A stretch of DNA of 55,738 nucleotides, from assembly GCA_947450605.1 (NCBI GenBank), contig CANFWB010000008.1, positions 1-55,738 on the forward strand, written 5' to 3'. This DNA is from Burkholderiaceae bacterium. GTDB taxonomy: Bacteria; Pseudomonadota; Gammaproteobacteria; Burkholderiales; Burkholderiaceae. This document shows, one piece after another, positions 17,624-25,528 of this stretch. The notes under the pieces were generated by a model, which saw nothing but the letters and a program-made list of their open reading frames with translations, had not been told where the DNA came from and ran no database searches. The position numbers and the translations under genes were made by a program. Within the stretch, counting starts at the first letter, position 1; every line of letters begins with the position of its first letter.

Positions 17624-17670
17624 CGCGATTGTGCGCCTGCTGATTTGTCTAGCGAAAGTGTGACACAAAT

Positions 17671-19197
17671 TTAGAGAGAGTGCAGATCACTCAGGAGCCC
17701 CTTGGCATGAACCTGAATAGACTGCTGATCAGCCTCGCTAATTCGGGACAAGTTGGCAGTCATCAATCTCGTGCGCGGGCTAGCCTCAAATTGAGTGCGG
17801 TGCTTGATCAAAAAATGCCAATACAGATTGGTGACTGGGCAAGCACCCTCTCCGAAGCGGATATCGGGCTTGTATTGGCAACTATCGCAGTAATTACTCA
17901 TTCTCTTAATGTAAGCGCCGCTGGCAATATAGGGTTTGCTAGTAAAACGTCCGCCGCTCGCAAATAAGGCCATGCCCGCCGTATTGGGTAATTCGACCCA
18001 TTCAATCGCATCAATATAGATGGCTAAGTACCAGTCGCAGACCTCTTTTGGCAAGACCTCAGCCAGTAGAGCAAAGTTACCCGTCACCATTAAACGCTGA
18101 ATATGATGGGCATAACCGTATTGCAGCGTTTGCCCAATCGCCTCCCGCATGCAACTCATATTAGTTTTGCCAGTCCAATACCAAGCAGGCAATGTATTCT
18201 GATGGCCGTAAAAGTTATCCAGCGCCATTTGTGGCATGTCGAGGTAATACATCCCGCGAATAAATTCTCGCCAACCTAAAATTTGACGAATAAATCCCTC
18301 TACGGTTGCAAGATCTAGGTCATATTTTTTCCAGGCAAGCAATACCGCATCAATCACCTCTCTTGGGTTGAGCAGCTTTAGGTTTAGAGAGCTCGAGAGT
18401 AATGAATGCCATCCGAACGGAGTATCTGTCCACATAGCATCTTCATGGATGCCAAAAGTAACTAGGCGATGCTCAACAAATCCCGCGAGCGCTTCAAGCG
18501 CTTGGGTGCGAGTAACCGGCCACTGAAAGTGCGCTAGCGAACCGGGATGATCTGAATACCTTTCCTCAACTTCAGCCAACACTGTCTTACTAATGTCGTC
18601 TGGCTCAAATAATGCTGGGGGTGGAATTAATCCAGGACCCTTCTTTGGAAAAGGCTTGCGATTATCTCGGTCGAAGTTCCATTGACCCCCCTCCGGATTG
18701 CCATCTTGATCCACCAAGATCCCATGAGTCTTGCGCATGAGTCTATAAAAATACTCCAGTCGCAACTCTTTTTTATTGGCAACCCAATTTCGAAACTCGT
18801 GATGTGAGCAGTAAAAATGTGGGTCTTCATGCATCTCTAGAGAGATATTTAGCTCTGAAGCCAACTCTTCGATACCCCCTTTAAGTCGCCACTCTCCAGG
18901 CTCAACGCAAATAAGATGGGTAAATTGACCATCAGTGATTTTGCTTCTCAGCTCTTCGACAATCGTTTTAGGTGAATGCTGGATATACACCAGAGGCAGG
19001 CCAAGGTATTTGAGTTGCTCAGCAAAGTGGCGCATTGCGGACAAAAATAAGGCAATTTTGGCTTTATGAGACCAAACATGCTGAGCTTCATTCGCCGACT
19101 CAATCATGATGACTTGATCTATCTTCAAGTCAATATTTTTTAGCACTGGGCTATCGATGTCTAGCTGATCGCCTAGAATCAGTACAAGTCTTTTCAA
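17671..19197 (-). CDS. phrB: Iron-sulfur bacterial (6-4) photolyase (FeS-BCP / PhrB type)
   Basis: A 508-residue flavoprotein of the FeS-BCP/CryB family, whose Agrobacterium member PhrB repairs (6-4) UV photoproducts in blue light. The N-terminal alpha/beta domain (LVLILGDQLDIDSPVL) is the family start, and the helical FAD domain runs from about residue 200. Four cysteines, C349, C437, C440 and C453, match one by one (offset of a single residue) the [4Fe-4S] ligands of PhrB (Cys350, 438, 441, 454). It begins with TTG at 19197 behind GGAAAG; the start is set by homology. It sits in a co-directional run with DUF3833, chalcone-isomerase-like, DUF393 and TIGR03643 genes. Confidence 0.92.
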   Translation of the reverse strand: MKRLVLILGDQLDIDSPVLKNIDLKIDQVIMIESANEAQHVWSHKAKIALFLSAMRHFAEQLKYLGLPLVYIQHSPKTIVEELRSKITDGQFTHLICVEPGEWRLKGGIEELASELNISLEMHEDPHFYCSHHEFRNWVANKKELRLEYFYRLMRKTHGILVDQDGNPEGGQWNFDRDNRKPFPKKGPGLIPPPALFEPDDISKTVLAEVEERYSDHPGSLAHFQWPVTRTQALEALAGFVEHRLVTFGIHEDAMWTDTPFGWHSLLSSSLNLKLLNPREVIDAVLLAWKKYDLDLATVEGFIRQILGWREFIRGMYYLDMPQMALDNFYGHQNTLPAWYWTGKTNMSCMREAIGQTLQYGYAHHIQRLMVTGNFALLAEVLPKEVCDWYLAIYIDAIEWVELPNTAGMALFASGGRFTSKPYIASGAYIKRMSNYCDSCQYKPDIRFGEGACPVTNLYWHFLIKHRTQFEASPRTRLMTANLSRISEADQQSIQVHAKGLLSDLHSL

Positions 19198-19223
19198 GAT
19201 TTACTTTCCATGGATGGGTGACA

Positions 19224-19778
19224 TTAGCGCTTATAAAAACTCAGAGTCACTTCGCCAAGTTCAATTCCAAATTTACTCATCTTTGCTTTATTGATCATGA
19301 CCTTAGGCGTTACTAGATACATCCAATCGTCAAACTGCACATGGTAAACGGATTGATCGACTGGTAATGCCAGCGTATAAGCCCAATTCAAGGCATTGCC
19401 CGAGGACTCGCCAATTGCGTCACCAATCACATCGTCAGCCCTGCCAATAAACTTACCTGGCGTAGCTTCAGTCAAAGTCCAAATCCGCTTTTGTTTTGTA
19501 CCATCGGAATATTCGAAGCTTTCATCCAAGACGCCGGTTTTCTTACCATCCACCACCGACCACTTGGCGACCATCAGTACAGTAAATCTTTTCTGAACAT
19601 TGCCACTGCGATCAGTGAAGATGCCGTATGCATCGATCGTGCCATTGAAATACTCACTGAGATCTAACTTAGGCTGCTCTTGTGCATATTGCGTCACTGT
19701 TGGCGAGGAGCAAGCAAGTACACTCAGAACTAGAAAAACACTAGTTAGGTACTTTGACGCAAGGATAGTTATCCGCAT
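19224..19778 (-). CDS. DUF3833 lipoprotein
   Basis: A 184-residue predicted lipoprotein of the DUF3833 family. The leader ends in the lipobox LSVLAC with C23 as the lipidated residue. The mature part has FNGTIDAYGIFTDRSGNVQK and FEYSDGTKQKRIWTL, typical of the family, and GRADDVIGDAIGES. Its function is unknown. In other proteobacteria the gene keeps company with photolyase, chalcone-isomerase-like and singlet-oxygen-response genes. Its ATG directly follows the stop of the chalcone-isomerase-like gene (TAAATG). Confidence 0.82.
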   Translation of the reverse strand: MRITILASKYLTSVFLVLSVLACSSPTVTQYAQEQPKLDLSEYFNGTIDAYGIFTDRSGNVQKRFTVLMVAKWSVVDGKKTGVLDESFEYSDGTKQKRIWTLTEATPGKFIGRADDVIGDAIGESSGNALNWAYTLALPVDQSVYHVQFDDWMYLVTPKVMINKAKMSKFGIELGEVTLSFYKR

Positions 19779-20336
19779 TTAACAAGCTCCGGAAATCAGG
19801 GGTGGTGGACAGCCGCTACCCAATAATTCCGCTCTTAACTTGGGTGCGCTGGTTTTGGGATCGAGCCAAATTCCAAAAAAAGCTTTTGAAAATTCAGCCC
19901 CAGGAATTTGGGCAATTTTTTTGCCCTCATAAAATAAGGTAGTGCCCACTTTGGGGGAATAGACGCCTGTCAGCGTTTGACCCGGCTCAACATTGGGTAG
20001 AACCGCCACCAATTCTTTCCCCCAAATTACTGCCTGCGCCTCTGGAACGCCAATCTTCCTCATCTCATCTGCCGTTTTGCTAGCCAGCGCGTGCCCAGAG
20101 AAGGATCTTTGGTATTGAATATCAAGGGCAAACTCCGGTGAACTCGAATTAGCAGCACGATAAAGCGTTGCATCGTAAACGTGAAAGCCCCAAAAGTTCA
20201 GCCTTCCACTTCCCTGTGGCTGAGATGAATTAATCGCAAAGTCGATATGAGAGGTATCCTTGGCGCCAGCTAAGCCATTAACCAGCAGTAGCGCAATAAA
20301 AAGGTGGGCACTACTGTGCAACAAGTGTTTCCGCAT
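19779..20336 (-). CDS. Chalcone-isomerase-like periplasmic protein
   Basis: A protein of about 185 residues with a signal peptide (to about residue 26, LVNGLAGA) and the chalcone-isomerase-like fold: GRLNFWGFHVYDATLYRA, then PNVEPGQTLTGVYSPKVGTT and FSKAFFGIWLDPKTSAPKLR. Bacterial members are not expected to make flavonoids; a lipid- or fatty-acid-binding role has been suggested for the fold. The preferred start is the ATG at 20336, one codon inside a GTG. It is translated in step with the flanking DUF393 and DUF3833 genes. Confidence 0.82.
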   Translation of the reverse strand: MRKHLLHSSAHLFIALLLVNGLAGAKDTSHIDFAINSSQPQGSGRLNFWGFHVYDATLYRAANSSSPEFALDIQYQRSFSGHALASKTADEMRKIGVPEAQAVIWGKELVAVLPNVEPGQTLTGVYSPKVGTTLFYEGKKIAQIPGAEFSKAFFGIWLDPKTSAPKLRAELLGSGCPPPLISGAC

Positions 20337-20339
20337 CAC

Positions 20340-20744
20340 TTATCCCTTCTGTTTAGATATTGCTCTTACTAAGCGCAATGCCGTAGGACCCAATATGCTC
20401 GAAATAGTATGGCGGTTCTTGGCAAAAAATCGATATCCCGATGTCAAGACTGGGCGTAGGCTTGGTCGCGAAAAGAGCCAGGCCAACTTAGGCAGGTTAG
20501 CCCTCTCATAGGCCGCAGAGAAAACATCTACACCGTTAATCAACTCACCATCATCGTATAGTGCATACATAGAATCCAATGCTTGCTGACAAGACACGCC
20601 CACTGTATCCGCAGAATATTGCATTGAGTTGACATCCACAAAGCTTAGTAAACCAGCCCAATTGCGCCCCGATAAAAATAGAATCTCAGCTTGGCATAAA
20701 GGGCAGAGTCCGTCATAGTACATAGTCAGCTTTTTCATCATCAT
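20340..20744 (-). CDS. DCC-family thiol-disulfide oxidoreductase (DUF393)
   Basis: A 134-residue protein of the DCC family, named after its N-terminal motif: YYDGLCPLCQAEILFL, with redox cysteines C14 and C17. The rest follows the family (GVDVFSAAYERANLP and PVLTSGYRFFAKNRHTIS). It has a thioredoxin-like motif, but its substrates are unknown. It overlaps the TIGR03643 gene by ATGA and is followed directly by the chalcone-isomerase-like gene. Confidence 0.85.
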   Translation of the reverse strand: MMMKKLTMYYDGLCPLCQAEILFLSGRNWAGLLSFVDVNSMQYSADTVGVSCQQALDSMYALYDDGELINGVDVFSAAYERANLPKLAWLFSRPSLRPVLTSGYRFFAKNRHTISSILGPTALRLVRAISKQKG

Positions 20745-21013
20745 GACTTGTGTTTATATTGCGTAGCGCAATAGGCGCGCGTTACTAACTTACTTCTGAG
20801 TGCAAGATGCTTTGTCGCCCTCCCTGTCACTCTTTTACGCCATAAATTAAATGATGAGCGCTTGAGTTCCGCACGCATGATCGCAATCACCTGCGACTCA
20901 GATAGGCTAAAGTTTTGCTCAATAGCATCAAATGGAGTACGGTCCTCCCAAGCCATTTCAATTAATCTGGAGAGATCAGCCTCAGAAAGGGATTTAGGTG
21001 CCCGAATAGTCAT
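20741..21013 (-). CDS. TIGR03643 family small protein
   Basis: A 90-residue protein matching the TIGR03643/DUF2805 pattern: LSRLIEMAWEDRTPFDAIEQ, then FSLSESQVIAIMRAELKRSS and FNLWRKRVTGRATKH. The first half looks like a helix-turn-helix, so DNA or RNA binding is conceivable. The family is strongly tied to photolyase neighbourhoods, but no function is known. It heads the minus-strand run 21013-16161 and diverges from an SDR across 72 bases. Confidence 0.8.
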   Translation of the reverse strand: MTIRAPKSLSEADLSRLIEMAWEDRTPFDAIEQNFSLSESQVIAIMRAELKRSSFNLWRKRVTGRATKHLALRSKLVTRAYCATQYKHKS

Positions 21014-21085
21014 CAAGCAAGTTTAAGACTTATTCAATAAACTAGCTGAGCCCCATTTAAAGTAGTCATCACTATTATTGCTGCC

Positions 21086-21781
21086 ATGCCTCTAGTCCCC
21101 CAGCCCTTTCGTGCGTTAGTCATTGGATCCTCCGGAACCATTGGGTCAGCGTTGATGGAATTACTGGAAAAAAACCCCTCTTGTAGTGCTGTCTATGGCA
21201 TTCATCGAAGCTCACTCACTCCAGTTGATTACCAGGATCTCAATACGATTGAATCGGCCGCTCTTGCCTTAGCCAATCTAGGTCCTTTTCAACTCATTAT
21301 CAACACGATTGGGATACTGCATACCGAGCATTGGATGCCCGAGAAAAAATTAGAAGACCTCAATGCAGAACAACTGCAGATGCTGATACAGGTCAATGCG
21401 ATCGGCCCCAGCCTCACCATCAAATACTTTTCTAAATTACTGGATCCAGCGGGTTCCATCATGGCAACCCTATCAGCTAAGGTAGGTAGCATTGAAGACA
21501 ATCGATTAGGAGGCTGGTATAGCTACCGCGCGTCTAAGGCAGCTTTAAATATGCTGATCAAAACTGCCGCCATTGAATTTGGTAGAACTAGGCCAAATAC
21601 GGCTTTAGTGGCTCTGCACCCTGGCACAGTCAATTCCAGGCTATCCAAGCCTTTTAAGGGTGAGCAAATTGGTAGGCCTCCTGCAGATGCTGCAAGCGAC
21701 ATGCTTAAAGTCTTATTTACATTAAATAAAGAGGATTCGGGAACTTTTATTAGCTACTCAGGAGAACGCTTACCCTGGTAG
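21086..21781 (+). CDS. SDR family oxidoreductase (CsgA/C-factor-like)
   Basis: A 231-residue short-chain dehydrogenase. The cofactor motif GSSGTIGSALMELL is near residues 14-27 and the catalytic Y147-xxx-K151 lies in YRASKAALNML. The short length and the C-terminal ALHPGTVNSRLSKPF resemble the C-factor subgroup found near photolyase genes. It is transcribed away from the TIGR03643 gene and leads two small plus-strand genes. The substrate is unknown. Confidence 0.85.
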   Translation: MPLVPQPFRALVIGSSGTIGSALMELLEKNPSCSAVYGIHRSSLTPVDYQDLNTIESAALALANLGPFQLIINTIGILHTEHWMPEKKLEDLNAEQLQMLIQVNAIGPSLTIKYFSKLLDPAGSIMATLSAKVGSIEDNRLGGWYSYRASKAALNMLIKTAAIEFGRTRPNTALVALHPGTVNSRLSKPFKGEQIGRPPADAASDMLKVLFTLNKEDSGTFISYSGERLPW

Positions 21782-21794
21782 GCGATACATCTTG

Positions 21795-22373
21795 ATGCAA
21801 TTTCGCCCATTCTTTTTTCTCATCCTCTTTACTCTACTTTGCGTTCAGAGCAAAGTGGCCCTATCGCAAAGTGAACTCGCTATCAACTTGCATGATGGGC
21901 AGCATGTCCTGTTGATGAGACATGCTGATGCGCCTGGCTATGGAGATCCGCAGAACTATCTAATCAATCAATGCTCCACACAACGAAACCTGGGCGAATT
22001 TGGGCGAAAGCAAGCTAAGAGTATTGGTGACTGGCTATCAGCACAAGGAGTACATCAGGCAAAAATCTACAGTAGTGCTTGGTGTCGATGCCTCGATACG
22101 GCCACGCTTCTTAACAAGGGGTCGGTAAAAAAAGAAGCCTCTTTAGGTTCATTTTTTGACGACATGAGCCAGGCTAAAAAACAAACCGATGAATTAACAA
22201 AACTCATCGCAATCGAGCGCAAGCAATATCCGAATACACCCATCATTATGGTGACCCACCATGTGAATATTCAATCCTATGTTGGCATAGTTGTGAACTC
22301 TGGCGACATGGTCTTAGTCAAAATAGACTCCACCGGAAAACCACTATCCTTCAAGCTCTATTCAAGCCCATAA
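21795..22373 (+). CDS. Secreted histidine phosphatase family protein
   Basis: A 192-residue phosphoglycerate-mutase-like (histidine phosphatase) protein with a signal peptide (to about residue 24, CVQSKVALSQ). The catalytic RH pair is in LLMRHADAPGYGDP and the second His in MVTHHVNIQSY. The ATG at 21795 is preferred to a TTG one codon upstream. It probably acts in the periplasm on a phosphoester; the substrate is unknown. It lies 13 bases downstream of the SDR. Confidence 0.85.
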   Translation: MQFRPFFFLILFTLLCVQSKVALSQSELAINLHDGQHVLLMRHADAPGYGDPQNYLINQCSTQRNLGEFGRKQAKSIGDWLSAQGVHQAKIYSSAWCRCLDTATLLNKGSVKKEASLGSFFDDMSQAKKQTDELTKLIAIERKQYPNTPIIMVTHHVNIQSYVGIVVNSGDMVLVKIDSTGKPLSFKLYSSP

Positions 22374-22424
22374 GCGCTGCGCTTTTCTTCCTCTATACCC
22401 CTTTTATTAATATAAAGAACCGTC

Positions 22425-22805
22425 ATGCAAACAGAATCCTCCTTCAATGTTTTAGGTCAGCCGCTAGTTCCCTGTTCCTTTGATCCCTTAACAGGGTTCT
22501 TTAGGGATGGCTGCTGTAAGACGAATGAGGAAGATGCGGGAAGTCATCTCGTCTGCGCAGTCCTTACGAATGATTTTCTGCAATTTAGTTTGAAGCGCGG
22601 AAATGATCTGATTACCCCAAGAGCGGAATATCAATTCCCAGGCTTGGTTGCGGGAGATCAATGGTGCCTATGCCTCAATCGTTGGTTAGAGGCATTAGAA
22701 GCAAACTGTGCACCCATGATTAAACTCGAGAGCACTAATGCAAAAGCTTTGGAAAAAATCTCCCTAGAAACACTGCTGCAGTACGCCGCCCTGGAAGAGA
22801 TCTAG
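22425..22805 (+). CDS. DUF2237 family protein
   Basis: A 126-residue protein of the DUF2237 family: NVLGQPLVPCSFDPLTGFFR, the Cys pair DGCCKTNEEDAGSH, then VCAVLTNDFLQFS and PGLVAGDQWCLCLNRW. The aspartate and cysteines are conserved in the family, but no activity is known. It often occurs beside photolyase genes. Its stop is one base from the stop of the convergent DASH cryptochrome gene. Confidence 0.85.
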   Translation: MQTESSFNVLGQPLVPCSFDPLTGFFRDGCCKTNEEDAGSHLVCAVLTNDFLQFSLKRGNDLITPRAEYQFPGLVAGDQWCLCLNRWLEALEANCAPMIKLESTNAKALEKISLETLLQYAALEEI

Positions 22806-22806
22806 T

Positions 22807-24072
22807 TTATTCATTGTGCTCAAGCCATAAGCGACGATAATTTGCTTGGGGGTCATGGTCTTGGGTTTGCTTAGTAACATTGAAGGGTCTCCCCCCTCTC
22901 GGATCCGTTCCTCGACCGGCTATGTAAAGCCAATTGCCCTGATTGCTATAGACATCATAATCAATAAGCTGTGCCTCAAACCAAGCAGCGCCAGCACGCC
23001 AATCTCCCTGCAAGTCATAAATCCAATAACTTGCTACGATCTGGCGCATACGATTCGACAGATAGCCACTCATACTTAACTCCCGCATACCCGCGTCGAT
23101 GAATGACTCGCCTGTATTTCCAGAACGCCATTGATTAAACTTGTCTGAATTGAACGGCGCTACAACAAGGTCACCAAGTCCGCGCGCCCGGTAAAGGCGA
23201 CTGCCAAACTTGAAGTGAAGAAAACGAAAGTAATCACGCCATAACAACTCAAACCAGAGCCAATATGTTCCATCATTTGCACCATAACGCTTTTCATATG
23301 CAGCCAACTCTGCAGCAAGAACTCTTGCTGAAATACAGCCCAAGGCAAGCCATGGGGAAAACTTGCTGGAATAATCTAACCCTATGAGTTGGTTCCGGGT
23401 TTCCTTATAGGTATCCGGCAGACGACGCTCAAGATATTGCTCTAAGTGAGCCCGAGCATGGCTCTCCCCACCGGAATAGTCCAATTGAATCTGACCATGA
23501 GCTAGCACGACTTCAGTCACCAGCTCACCGAAGTCTTTTATTGATGGCAATGGCGGTAAGGCTTTTAGAGTGGTAAGGGGATTTGCAAATCTCAAGCCCA
23601 CACCTTCTACCGCCCGACGAAATTGTGTAAACATGTCAGGCATGTCTTGAACCCCAAAGGGAAGATATTGAGGATCCAACATGCTCGATTGCCAAAACTC
23701 CCGGACATCAAGACCCGCTTCTCGCAACAGAGCGACCTGTTTTAATTCCTCGGGCGCCTCGATTTGCTCACAATAAATCGCATTCACGTTCAAGGACGCC
23801 GCTAATCTCGGCACAACTTCAGCAGGACTTCCATTGAATTCATATAAATTGGAGCCCAACTCCTGCAATTGCCCCCTAAGATCATCTAAAGATTGCCTCA
23901 GAAATTGCTTGCGGTACCCACCCATCCTCTCAATACCGTAGACATTCAATTCGCCTTCTGGCTGATGAAAATAAATAGGAAAGAGCCGGTCTGCATTCAA
24001 GCAGGCCTGCGATAGAGATGGATTGTCACTTAGGCGCAAATCATTTCGAAACCAATAGATCGCAATACGCAC
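22807..24072 (-). CDS. DASH-family cryptochrome
   Basis: A 421-residue FAD protein of the cryptochrome-DASH family, which repairs cyclobutane dimers in single-stranded or looped DNA and may sense blue light. The photolyase N-terminal domain opens with IAIYWFRNDLRLSDNPSL. FAD-binding segments include KFSPWLALGCIS, ELLWRDYFRFLHFKFG and MRQIVASYWIYDLQGDWR, and the C-terminus has the DASH pattern DYDVYSNQGNWLYIAGRG. The start is GTG at 24072, immediately after the DUF2256 stop. It is one of two photolyase-superfamily genes within 7 kb. Confidence 0.93.
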   Translation of the reverse strand: MRIAIYWFRNDLRLSDNPSLSQACLNADRLFPIYFHQPEGELNVYGIERMGGYRKQFLRQSLDDLRGQLQELGSNLYEFNGSPAEVVPRLAASLNVNAIYCEQIEAPEELKQVALLREAGLDVREFWQSSMLDPQYLPFGVQDMPDMFTQFRRAVEGVGLRFANPLTTLKALPPLPSIKDFGELVTEVVLAHGQIQLDYSGGESHARAHLEQYLERRLPDTYKETRNQLIGLDYSSKFSPWLALGCISARVLAAELAAYEKRYGANDGTYWLWFELLWRDYFRFLHFKFGSRLYRARGLGDLVVAPFNSDKFNQWRSGNTGESFIDAGMRELSMSGYLSNRMRQIVASYWIYDLQGDWRAGAAWFEAQLIDYDVYSNQGNWLYIAGRGTDPRGGRPFNVTKQTQDHDPQANYRRLWLEHNE

Positions 24073-24258
24073 TTACAAAACCCCAGCCTGATGAGAAGAT
24101 GGCTTCTTGAGACGGCAGGCATCCGAGCAGTACTTAATCGATTCCCAGTTCTTTTCCCAGGATTTTCGCCAAGTCATTTCCCTGCCGCAAGCTACGCAAA
24201 GCTTGCTTGGCAAAAACGATTTATTTCCTTTAAATCCCTGTTTTTCAGACCGTGTCAT
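24073..24258 (-). CDS. DUF2256 zinc-finger-like protein
   Basis: A protein of about 61 residues with the DUF2256 signature: LCVACGREMTWRKSWEKNWE then YCSDACRLKK. The CxxC and CxxxC pairs suggest one small zinc site. The family is nearly always found next to DASH cryptochrome or photolyase genes, but its role is unknown. The ATG at 24258 is preferred; a TTG three codons earlier is possible. It is translated directly into the cryptochrome gene. Confidence 0.88.
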   Translation of the reverse strand: MTRSEKQGFKGNKSFLPSKLCVACGREMTWRKSWEKNWESIKYCSDACRLKKPSSHQAGVL

Positions 24259-24315
24259 ACCCACCAATTAAAAAACGAATAGACTCATCATCATACAAAA
24301 CCCTCGAGATCGCCT

Positions 24316-25218
24316 TTGAAAGCTTTTTACGCTGACCATTATGTTTTACCACTTCCTGACGGGCACCGCTTTCCGATGGAGAAGTACAGAAAATTGCGAG
24401 ACTTGGTATCTCAACTAGCAGGCATTCATCTAGAAAATGCACCGGCTGTTAGTGATACTCAAATACTCTACGCCCATGATGCGAGCTATCTCATCAAGGT
24501 TTTACAAGGAAGTCTCAGCCCTCAAGAGCAACAGGAGATTGGCTTTCCTTGGAGCACGCAAATGGTTGAACGCTCCCGCAGATCAGCTGGAGCAACGCTA
24601 GCGGCTGCTAAGATCGCACTCCAAGAAGGAATTGCTGCAAATTTAGCCGGCGGTACCCACCACGCCTATCGCCACAAGGGTAGTGGATTCTGCGTATTTA
24701 ATGATTCGGCAATTACAGCACGTGCCCTTCAGAAAGAAATTCACCCAAAACTGAAAGTAGCTATCGTTGACCTCGATGTGCATCAAGGCAATGGCACGGC
24801 TTCCATTCTAGAAAATGATCCCTCTATTTTTACCTTCTCCATTCACGGAGCAAATAATTTTCCATTCACAAAAGAAGTTAGTGATCTGGATATTGGTCTG
24901 CCAAATGACAGTGGGGATGAGCCCTATTTAGCAGCACTCCACCAAGGCCTAGAAATATTAGAGCAGCAATTTAAGCCTGACTTGATTATTTACTTAGCAG
25001 GCGCCGATCCTCACGAAGACGATCGTCTGGGAAAATTAAGTATCAGTAAAAATGGAATGCGACAGCGTGATGAATGTGTGTTTCAGTTCGGTCTAGACCG
25101 TCAGATTCCGATTGCATTTAGCATGGCCGGTGGTTATGGCAAAGAAATTCAATCCACTGTGGATATCCATTTCCAAACGATTCAAATTGCACTGCAATAT
25201 CAACAAAGGTGTGCGTAA
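24316..25218 (+). CDS. Histone-deacetylase-family (arginase-fold) amidohydrolase
   Basis: A 300-residue zinc amidohydrolase of the class II HDAC/acetylpolyamine amidohydrolase superfamily. The active-site pair H115-H116 (GGTHHAYRHKGSGF), the zinc ligands D154 and H156 (VDLDVHQGNGT) and D231 (GADPHEDD) are all present, and a late GGYG stands where the family's catalytic-side Tyr lies. Bacteria lack histones, so the target is probably a small N-acetylated molecule or a protein lysine. The N-terminus KAFYADHYVLPLPDGHRFP fixes a TTG start at 24316. It is transcribed away from DUF2256 across 57 bases. Confidence 0.9.
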   Translation: MKAFYADHYVLPLPDGHRFPMEKYRKLRDLVSQLAGIHLENAPAVSDTQILYAHDASYLIKVLQGSLSPQEQQEIGFPWSTQMVERSRRSAGATLAAAKIALQEGIAANLAGGTHHAYRHKGSGFCVFNDSAITARALQKEIHPKLKVAIVDLDVHQGNGTASILENDPSIFTFSIHGANNFPFTKEVSDLDIGLPNDSGDEPYLAALHQGLEILEQQFKPDLIIYLAGADPHEDDRLGKLSISKNGMRQRDECVFQFGLDRQIPIAFSMAGGYGKEIQSTVDIHFQTIQIALQYQQRCA

Positions 25219-25219
25219 A

Positions 25220-25345
25220 TTATTTTTTCTTACCGGGTAAGGTGCTCAAGGTTTTAGCGTCGTTCAACTGTTGACCCACTAAATACAGAGTGCCACCGTA
25301 GTTTGCCTGCATGTCATGCCTGGATAAACCCACTACGTTGTCCGT
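25220..25345 (-). pseudogene. Possible 3' remnant of an unrecognised gene
   Basis: On the minus strand a frame of about 41 codons reads NVVGLSRHDMQANYGG, then TLYLVGQQLNDAKTL and a lysine-rich end before TAA, one base from the deacetylase stop. The composition looks protein-like, but the frame is closed upstream by a TAG with no start or SD of its own apart from an internal ATG at 25312. I do not recognise the family. It may be the tail of a lost gene, or a 30-residue small protein from the internal ATG. The rest of the gap to 25528 holds only short palindromes and the next gene's promoter. Confidence 0.3.
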
Positions 25346-25528
25346 CTACGGAGGTGAGAAAGAATATACGACCCTAAGACAGGGGAAGCAGAGTCTAAAG
25401 GCTTAGTGACAATGGCTATAGAATTCATATTTTATATGGATTATGAGATCATTTATGATGACTAGTGCTGGTAAACAACTAACAAAATGATCACCTCCAT
25501 ACCCGCCTCTAGAGAAAATAAGATTGCC

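Noticed and set aside
24245..24442. 65-codon minus-strand frame opposite the deacetylase start
   Set aside because: It is antisense to the well-conserved deacetylase N-terminus and has no family resemblance.
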